Assembly: GCA_006937955.1 (NCBI GenBank)
Contig: SSNP01000042.1
Span: 1,958,081 to 2,022,080, forward strand
Source: Pachypanchax playfairii
Lineage: Eukaryota > Chordata > Actinopteri > Cyprinodontiformes > Aplocheilidae
Direction: 5' to 3'
DNA: 64,000 nucleotides
Shown here: positions 55,343 through 64,000 of the stretch, in pieces
Layout: each line of letters opens with the position of its first letter
How positions within the stretch are numbered: position 1 is the first letter of the stretch
Translations under genes and position numbers: made by a program
Notes under the pieces: generated by a model
What the model was told of the DNA's origin: nothing
Database searches by the model: none
What the model saw: the letters and a program-made list of their open reading frames with translations, nothing else

Positions 55343-55965
55343 CTCTATGTGGGGGGAGGGGGGGGGGGGGTCTAACAGTGGAGGCCGAGACTTGATGTGC
55401 AACAGTTGGGATGTGAAACTGCACAATGTAGCACTGGTCTCAAGTCTGGATTTAGACTGGATCAAGTCCAGATGAAACCAGATCAAGCAGGAACCATCTG
55501 TGTAAATATGTGGTATAAATATCGTCCATGTTGCTAACGAGAGGCTTAACTTGCATCAAACTGCCGTGATTCTGTGACTTTTATCTTAAAACAAAAGGCA
55601 GGGCCTTTTTTATGTATCACATCAAGATCTTGATCATCTTGCACCCAAACATTCAAACACGCTCTACATCCTGCACATGTATTTGAATCATGCGTGACTC
55701 TTGTCGAAGTGTGAAGGCTGAGTGAAGATAAAGAGCTTCTTTTGCAAAGGAAAAGAGTTTTTAGGCTGCTTGGGTCATAAATTTACAAGTAGCTTGTAAT
55801 AAATAAAGTTCTTAGATCTGGATTTGGGCCTGGATCTGGATCTGGGTCTGGTATTCATTAGATACATATTAGACAATCGGGACATGTAGGAACCAAATGA
55901 TTTTCTTCTGCTTTCAGTGTCTAAATTTAAAAATGCCCCCGAAGAAACGCTCTTTAAAATGGAAA

Positions 55966-56392
55966 AACCTGGGTCCTCCATCCAGGCTGGAAAAACCTGG
56001 GTCCTCCATCCAGGCTGGAAAAACCTGGGTCCTCCATCCAGGCTGGAAAAACCTGGGTTCTCCATCCAGGCTGGAAAGACCTGGGTTCTCCATCCAGGCT
56101 GGAAAGACCTGGGTTCTCCATCCAGGCTGGAAAGACCTGGGTTCTCCATCCAGGCTGGAAAAACCTGGGTTCTCCATCCAGGCTGGAAAGACCTGGGTTC
56201 TCCATCCAGGCTGGAAAGACCTGGGTTCTCCATCCAGGCTGGAAAAACCTGGGTTCTCCAGCCAGGCTGGAAAGACCTGGGTTCTCCATTCAGGCTGGAA
56301 AGACCTGGGTTCTCCAGCCAGGCTGGAAAGACCTGGGTTCTCCATTCAGGCTGGAAAGACCTGGGTCCTCCATCCAGGCTGGAAAGACCCGA
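55966..56392. repeat. 28-nt minisatellite (CTGGAAAGACCTGGGTTCTC + CATCCAGG)n
   Basis: About 15 copies. A 28-nt period opens all frames on both strands with a 28-residue repeat (frames up to 231 codons), none with gene-like flanks. Confidence 0.97.
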
Positions 56393-56399
56393 CTCTGTC

Positions 56400-59300
56400 A
56401 CCAGTTTGTCAGATTGAATGAAAAATTCATGCAAACATAATTCTGCTGTTATTAAACATGAAATATTCAAATTGTTTCTAAATTCACAAAGGTTTCAGAA
56501 TTTGACCTGAAATGTGTATGACTGCGTTACATGTGCAATGCATTCTGGGTCAGTGACTTCTGGCTGATGAGACAGGTATAACACCTAACTTCAGGTTGTC
56601 AAGTGTTGAGGGCCACATGTGATATAAAAATGCTTTGACAGGTTTCCTAAATAACTCAAATGAAACAGACGACTGTTTGTTCCTCCAAACATGAGATTAT
56701 TCTGAGGAAAGTGGGCTGGAATGAAGCGACGGCATGAATAAACAGATCAGGACCAAAAGAACATGGTCCTAGAAACATGTGGCTGAAATGGATTTCTTCT
56801 AGATTGGCCGGGTTCAACCTCAGAGAAGAAGAAGTTCCAACATGTAAACTGGATTTTAGTTCCTGTTATCCGCCCAATCACAAGGACTGATCAGGTGCTG
56901 GTTCAGGCACCTGATCAGCGGTCGCCTCCTCTGAGGTAGTTTTGGGAAAAGACCTTCATGGAGATCCAGCACTACCTGGAGGCATTATATATCCTCTCTG
57001 GCCAGGGAACACCTTAGCACCTCCAGAACGAGTGTGGGGTGGGGGGCGGAGCGCAGATTGTAGAGGTGAACCTGCTGATTGTTTTGTACCATCCTAGATG
57101 TGATCTTCACACTAACACCAACTGAATCTCCATGTTTCCATGTAATTGTCAGTTTTTTAACATTACCCTGTTCCTAGCTGTTTAAAAAAGTCCATGTTGA
57201 AAGCAGGAAATCCCAGCTGTCACAATCAGGATGATTCGGTTTAGATTTTTAACATTCCCTCAAATCTCTGCTGGAACATGAATGAAAACGTTCTGAGTCA
57301 AATCAGTAGAACCCGTCAGTGGGTTTGTGCAGCCGATGACAGAACTTTCTCCACGGCGCTCCACCTCCGGCTTTCATGACTGCAGCTGCACAAAAACGCT
57401 GGATTTTTCATGAATTTCATCCTCTGAGTTTAAATAAATAAAGAGGAGCAGGTTGTATGTATAGTGTAATAGGTTCCATAAATCAGGATGTTCTGGTCAG
57501 CTGGTGTCACTACCCATAATGCTTTGCAATCACTGTCACAAATTTTTTTCCTTTAAATTAATTTAAAAACACATCTGGTGTCACTTAATTACCACAGCTA
57601 TCGAGCCAAAACCAATGTTATTCTATGATGCAATACAAGTCCTGCATGTTGTTCTGAGCTCCTTTAATAAAGATCAAAACTAACCGAAGAGTTTCCTAAA
57701 CAAATAACACATATACTGTATGTAACAAATCAAAAGAACTCAGAACAGATGCGTGTGACGAGTCAGATGTTTGACCTCCGTGTGTCCACAGAGCAGATTT
57801 ACTTGCTGTTTGCACGGATGTACAACAAACTCAGCCTAACATGATTCTTCCAAAGTGCAGCCACACACGGGCTCAGCTGGGTGATAATATGGTGACTGTA
57901 GTTATCTGATAAATCAGTAAGAGAGTCATTTTTAATCTGATAGAATCTGTCCAACATCAAACAGTCTGCATGCACCCCATTCACAATAATAACCGGTCAC
58001 TTCCGTCCTTCATCATGCAGCTGCCACCACATTCTTCTGCTAAATGATGTAAAATCTGTTGTTTTTCTATGAAGAAGAAGACATGAGGAAAGTTGTCTGC
58101 AAATAGTGACGAAGGAAACGCACCAAGTTTGATCTGGAATGTGAAGCTGCATCTGCGTAGGCGTTACAGTCAAAGCATTTATAGTCCAGGAAAAGGAATG
58201 AAAAACATTGTGTTAGTGGACAAGCCGATGTAAAAGGATCTGGCATCCACCTCGCTGCCTCCCAGTGCGTCTGAATCATTCCTCCGAGGTGGGTTTATAT
58301 CTGCGTATGTGCTCCCAAACCATCTGCACACATGTAACATAAACTATGTTAACTGTAAAATACGATATCGACAAAGTGGTTTAATGGAATGCTCGTGATT
58401 CTTATTCTGTTATTACAGTATATCCTATGTTTGGAGCATGCACTAAGTCTGCATGTGTGGATCTTTTCCAACAGATGCACCAGTGGGTTGGAACAACAAA
58501 TAATTGTACTCTTACATTTTTATGTGTGTAATTGCAAGAACTTGTTTGCCTTAAAAAGTTCACTGTTACATTCTGGAATCTTGCAATGCCTTCAGATGTT
58601 TTGTTCAGAAACAGATTCAGATCCTTTGATGTTTCTCCCTTTTTTGTTTAGAACGCTGATGAAAAGCCGCAACTCGGTCAGACTTTTTATCGTTGCTTTT
58701 TAACCCCAGTTTTTTAAAAGAGAAACAATTCTGGTTGCATCCGGACGTTATCAGCATCATAAAACTGTTTAAAGTTCCTACAGAGCTGCTTTAACACTAA
58801 ATGTTAACAATCTTTTTTCTGTTTGGTTGATCAACACAACTGTTTTGTTTTTATCAGCCCCAAAAGGGTGATTCAGATTTTGCACGATGTTCATAAAGAC
58901 TCAAAAGACCATTTGGAAATGATTTGTCCATTAATACATGCTGTTACTTCAAATGAATTCTTTAATATAACGAGCCAACGAGACATCACTGGTTTTATTA
59001 GAAGGAACAGCGAAAGCCACAAGAAACTAATTTGTTCTAAATGAATCTGTAAGAATTAAAATCTTTAAATAAACATTCAGACCAAGTTGTTGTTGTTTGT
59101 GCTTGTCATTTAATAAACGTCTCAGTCAATGGACCTGTCATGGTTTAATAGTGATGGATAAAATAGCAATGACGCGTGAAACATGAGGTGTGTGTTGATG
59201 GACACCTGTCCAGAATCCTGCTGCCAGGAAATGATTTTTTGTTTTTTTTAAAGGAGATTTACACCATGACACCTTTCCACAGCATTTGTCTCAGGATCTG

Positions 59301-60600
59301 AAGTGTTATAACACCATCAGTAGCTGTCCATCTTCCAGAGGCTCATCAGGATGGGGCTTAGAAATGAGTTCCAAAGAAAAACTAACTGTAGCCTCTTCAC
59401 GTCTGATATGAGGTCACGCAGCTGGAAAACAAGGATTACAAGTTTTCGTCATCAAGTTTCAGTCATCCAGATCAGCTCGCCGTCACAGCAGCTTACAGGT
59501 AACAAGTCAGTGATCAGTCAGACGGCGGTCCCGTCTGCGAGCCTCCAGGATGCTTTTAAATAATGAAATTTGGTAAACAGCATTTCCTGTTTCTGGAACA
59601 TCGAATGTTCTTGAGTTGAAGACATTCTTTTCTTTTGGTGATTTCTAAAATGTCTTGAGAGACACAGTGAGAAAGGAATGTCTTTATTTTTCTTGACAAA
59701 TCTTTGCGTATTTTTTATTATTTGTGTTGATGTGTGTTTATGTGTAGCTGCTACCAGGTCTGTCTTGAAAGAATTCATGGTTACATAATGGTAAAAAATA
59801 ATAAATAAACAATAAAGAAGCAAAAAACAAAGAAAACAGTCAGCTGGTGACAAAGAACAAACATCTGTGATGTTTTATTGTTGATTCTGAGAGCTGTAGA
59901 ATCTCTTGTGCAGGTATTAACAGGAAGTTTATACCTTTCAAAATAAAGTGAGTTTTAAGTTCAGCTGACGTGAATGTTATTATAAAACTGTTGTAATCTA
60001 TTACCTGACAACAGGCTCTTTGATGTGTGTAAAGATGGAGGACATGTCTCCATCTGCTTTGGTTGTTCAAAGGTGAAGCCTCAAGATTATTTTGTATTTT
60101 CAGAGTCGGTGTTGGAGCACTAGCAACACGTGGTGAAAAGTCCCGCCCACTTCTTTGATCAAGCACAGAGATGATTAAAACTAAAGAGAAGAATATCTAA
60201 ACATGTAGCAGGAAGGTAATTATAACGTTATACGAATCTTTTTAATCAGGAAACTGTCCCGTTGTTTCCTACGAAGGGGCGGGTCACAGGGGCAACCAAT
60301 CATCTTCCATGTTACATTCTTCTGTCCAGTTTCTGTCTGTAGTTGTCTCTGTGTCCTAGTGTTTGTTCCTGGTGACAAGTCACTGACCTGTGACACTGTT
60401 TCCTGCTGTGTCTGGATCTCACATGCCTGTTTAATAAATCTCTGGATTATTAATTGGATTTGTACTTGAACTGAACTGGAGACCTACTACATTCTACTCA
60501 ATCCTGTTTCCACTCAGAAGAGAAACCTGAAGCATCCACCTGAATTCATCTGTTCATTTCATCATTATTACTCCTCGCTTCAACCTAAAGAGATCAAAAC
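56400..60600. other. Intergenic sequence, no gene recognised
   Basis: AT-rich, with short frames only (longest about 111 codons, minus strand, 59853-59518). I find no domain, splice-linked exon series or RNA gene. Confidence 0.45.
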
Positions 60601-60632
60601 ACCTGGAAAACCCTAATTCTATTAATCTGAAA

Positions 60633-61628
60633 TGAAATGAAAAATACTTTATTTATCCCAGAAGGGAAATTCAACGTTGTAGTAGTTTTTTTTTGTCCAA
60701 CAATAAAAACAATAATAAGACAACAATACAATAATAAAAATCAAGGTCTGTTCTTGTTGTGGAGGCTAATGGCTGCAGGCAGGAATGATCTTTTGTATCT
60801 TTCGGTCTTGCATCGGACCTGAAGAAGCCTCTCACTGAACACACTCTGTTGTTTGATCACTGTGTCGTGCAGAGGGTGAGAAGAGTCCTCCATCATCTTC
60901 ATCAGCTTGTCCAGCATTCTTTTTTGTACAATCAGCTCCAGCGGCTCCAGAGATACTCCCAGCACAGATCCAGCTTTCCTGATCAGTTTGTTGATTCTCT
61001 TCAAGTCTCTGGTTCTGATGCTGCTGCCCCAGCAGATGGCTGCAAAGCTGATTGCACTTTCCACAACAGACCTATAGAAGATTTGCAACATCTTGGTGCA
61101 GACATTAAAAGATCTCAGCTTCCTTAAGAAGTAGAGTCTGCTCTGACCTTTCTTGTAGATGTATTCTGTGTTGCATTTCCACTCTAGTCTGTTGTCCAGC
61201 TGAACTCCAAGGTACTTGTATTTCTCCAGGACTTTCATGACGTGAGATGTCCGGGCAACTGGTCTGTAGTCGTTTGGTTCAGCTGGTTGTGGTTTTTTAG
61301 GTACTGGAGCAAGGCAGGATGTTTTCCACAGCACAGGAACTGTTTTCTGTCTCAGACTGGTGTTGAAGAGGTGCTGGAGAACTGGACATAGTTGCATTGA
61401 GCAGGTCTTGAGAACTCTGGGACTGACACCATCTGGACCTGCAGCCTTGTTCTGGTTCAGTTTCTCCAGTTGTTTCTTGACCTGGTTGCAGGTCACAGAC
61501 AGAGTGGAGGTGGAGGCAGAGGAGGTCTTTGGGTGCTCTGAGGTGGAGGAAGATGATGCTGTGTTATGGTCCATGACTGAGCTGCAGGGTGACGGAGTGG
61601 AGGTGTGACAGGAAAGCTGTGGGCTCAT
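60633..61628 (-). pseudogene. L2-like LINE copy with RT core deleted in frame
   Basis: A 295-codon minus frame (61628-60741) joins the start of an L2-clade reverse transcriptase (NKAAGPDGVSPRVLKTC, then PVPKKPQPAEPNDYRPVART) to its thumb/C-terminal part (YKYLGVQLDNRLEWKCN, then LYFLRKLRSF). The joint is near residue 136 (about 61220). The catalytic palm, including the expected F-A-D-D box, is absent. The 3' end ('ctggg' + 'ataaataaagtattttt' + 'catttcatttcag' on the minus strand) is a typical L2 tail. Non-functional. Confidence 0.85.
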
Positions 61629-61629
61629 G

Positions 61630-63970
61630 GAGGGTGCTTAATATGACCTGCCCAGCCATCTCCAACTCTCTGAACTTCATAGTGAAAACCTTCAAAATAA
61701 GAGATCTGGGTTCAGTATATAGGAATTCCAATTCTGTTAGTGAGAGTTTAAAACTATGATTTAAATCACAGTCATTTATTACAATAAGATTCTTTCTGAC
61801 CTTAGAACTTGGTGTCTATTACAGGTCCACAACAAGATGTTACAATAACACAAGATTTACTTTCATTTTCCTTTTTCTGAGTAAGTTGGAAAATAATAAT
61901 AATAAATTAAAATATTTTTTTCTGACCCTATGATGAACAGGTGACCGGTCCATGTGCAAAGACTTTTACAAGGTCTGAAGAGAATCAGTGAATCAGCATT
62001 ACGACCACATCAGTACACCACGTTCTTAGTTTTAATTTTAAAGGTTTTGTAAGATAATACTGACAGGCTGGTTTATTGTCCATCTGTTGACAGAACTTTC
62101 CAACAATAGATTTGGTCAAAGTTCTTAATTTATTCACTTGCAGCTGCTGGTAAACCTTTAATGTCAGAGTTCATCCTCAGGATCACTTCACTGGTCTTCA
62201 GTTATTATCTGTGTCTACAGGACAAACATAAAGGAAATCCATTTGTTTAATTAGTTTATTTAAAAAAAAAAAAACTTTAGTTTTTGTTACTATGAGACAG
62301 GAGATGAAAAAAAAACTGCATTTGATATGAAATAAACAGTCAAAATTAAATTCTGCCCTTTAAATATGAACATGTCCGTGTTGTGAACAAAAAAAGGAAA
62401 AACCAAAAAAAAAAAACACATTATACTGTAGATTGCAATAAACTTCAACCACAAACTGACTTTTATTTGATATTCTCGGCGGGTTAGCACATCAGCATGG
62501 ATTTGGAAATCTCAGACTTTTCCGAGTCTAAAATTCTACTATTACACCGGGGCTTTGAGCTCAGAAACAGCATGAGAACACTGAAATTGTTTCACTTTAT
62601 GATGTTATTATAATAACCTTTTATGTTGCTTTTGACTGTTCCTGAAAACCTCATAAATCTAAAACCTCTGTGTTCTTGGAAGTCATAAAAAACGAGGTTT
62701 TATCAGGATCTCTATCATTTCTCATTTGATCTGAAGTGCTCTGATGGGGATTTGGTCTCCTGAAGGCATCACATGGCAACAGTAGCATCAGTTACCATCC
62801 AACACTGAGCCATCTGGAGTTTACAGCTGAAGCCCCCCCAAAGCTCGTTACAGATTATAACACTCACATTGTTTGTACAATCACATTTTATTGGATCTCT
62901 CATGTATTATTTAATACTGCTTGAATAGACAAAAGTAACAAGTCACGGAACCAACATGGTGTAAGAGATCCTGTATAATCTCTCACCACGTGCACAGCAA
63001 AATGACATGCACACGTTTTGTATTTACTCAGAGTTTTTCTGAACTGACCACCCAAAATAACCAAAGGAGGCAGAACACGTTGAGTGTCAAACACCTCCTG
63101 AGCTGCTGCTTTATAATGCACAACAGTCTTTAACCGAAACACCCCATGACAGATTCACTGAAAATGTCAAATGGTTAGTGACCACTGGCCTCGACGGACA
63201 GGAATTATTTGCCTGCTGCTATTCAGAAGAGGAACAAACAATTGGTCGACTCTGTTGGGGAAGTAATGTGACATGCTAAGAGCGTGGGCTGCTGTGTAAC
63301 AAGTGACAGTGTGCTAATTACAGCCAGTAGACTTCGCTCTCTTCCTCGTTACAGGCCTGTCCAACATTTTAATGAGCCCTCGCTGCTATTCAGCTTTTGC
63401 ATGTTTATCTTCATATTACTTTTAACTTCACGATGAGTTATTGTGCTATTAAGGTCACCTCCCACTTGAAGCTAAAATCGGAAACTTTAATTAGAGTTTT
63501 CAGCCATGTTCTGATAAACATGGTAGGTTAATGTAGGATTTTAATTTGGTGCTGTAGTTGTAGTTGTAGTTTAGAATTATTGTCATCTATTGACTTAACT
63601 GTTTGTTTTTTTAAATTTACATAAAAAACAGAGGCTAACCACCAAACAGAAAAACAGTAAAAACAAAGACGGTCTAACAAAATAATGAGACTGATTATAA
63701 AAATGGAGAAATAGAATACAAAACCAGATGAAGGGAGATAAAATGACCCTGATGTGAACTTGTGATGCTCAGGAGTTCAGAAGGGCAGAGCAGGGCGTCG
63801 CATGCCGAACAGTGTAGAGAATAAGATGATGAAATGATTCTGATGCTAACATGATCACTTTTAGCAGGAGGTCTGGCTCCTCCTCATCTTAACACATAAT
63901 TTACTTGTAACTTCACGTAAAATATACTTACAAACTGTTTTTGTTGTTCAAGTGATTCCTCAACACAACA
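61630..63970. other. Right flank, no gene recognised
   Basis: Minus frames at 62490-62290 and 63142-62900 are short and unrecognised. Homopolymer A runs occur at 62261-62273 and near 62405. Confidence 0.4.
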
Positions 63971-63982
63971 TCCTGTTTCGGA

Positions 63983-64000
63983 TGGGGGGGGGGGGGGGGG
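63983..64000. repeat. Poly(G) run at window end
   Basis: At least 18 uninterrupted G, cut by the window edge. It may continue or mark a low-quality end. Confidence 0.8.

Larger units (their letters stand above)
51037..55810 (+). other. Probable 3' UTR / downstream flank of cpne8
   Basis: There is no recognisable gene. AATAAA-type signals occur near 53087, 53425 and 55798, but the poly(A) site cannot be chosen. The stretch holds the possible extra exon at 51665, a (CA)n-bounded repeat (52170-52416) and a 17-bp inverted-repeat pair (54834 and 55342). Confidence 0.4.

Noticed and set aside
55775..56470. Five overlapping frames up to 231 codons
   Set aside because: The 28-nt minisatellite opens all frames; the encoded repeats are frame-shifted versions of the same DNA.
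58823..59044. 73-codon plus frame in the right flank
   Set aside because: Short, unrecognised and AT-rich; no evidence beyond being open.

Overview
The window is vertebrate nuclear DNA, most likely from a teleost and probably a percomorph. Intron/exon structure, GT–AG splice sites, long (TG)n tracts, many minisatellites and several repeat families that I recognise as common in fish all point that way. There is no prokaryotic gene organisation, CRISPR array or operon.

The only clear gene is a copine on the plus strand. Sixteen exons can be placed from 2993 to 51036, with every splice phase compatible. They encode about 476 residues: the end of C2A, all of C2B, a polybasic linker and the whole von Willebrand A (copine) domain. 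The N-terminal ~90 residues lie left of the window. Residue choices and the short C2A–C2B junction fit CPNE8 better than CPNE5 or CPNE9. The stop at 51034 is supported, but a GT donor at 51022 sits just before it, so an alternative C-terminus is possible.

In the 12.6 kb intron between the first two visible exons, on the minus strand (12005–11493), lies the last coding exon of a different protein: half of an FN3-like domain, one membrane segment and an acidic tail. None of its upstream exons is visible. The block carrying it lies between two arrays of the same 22-nt minisatellite, and the window's only N (12285) falls exactly at the junction with one of them. It may be a nested gene, a truncated duplicate or a misjoined segment.

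The introns hold mobile elements and tandem repeats. Several transposons can be delimited by inverted repeats and target-site duplications: three hAT-type elements with 8-bp duplications (20118–21572, 46324–47053, 47968–48368), three TTAA-flanked elements (22149–22902, 24905–25981, 38598–39319), a MITE ending 58 nt before an exon (2561–2934), and one with TAGCTACGTTTACATG ends (34507–35214). Reverse-transcriptase remnants of LINEs lie on the minus strand at about 39780–40075, 45185–45850 and 60633–61628. The last is still open for 295 codons after an in-frame deletion that removed the RT core.

Tandem arrays have periods of 11, 12, 12, 17, 17, 22, 23 and 28 nt, plus a ~355-nt compound unit. 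They produce long open frames on both strands that should not be read as genes. Right of 51.1 kb I see probable 3' UTR or intergenic DNA, a 28-nt minisatellite and the LINE, but no further gene I can name.
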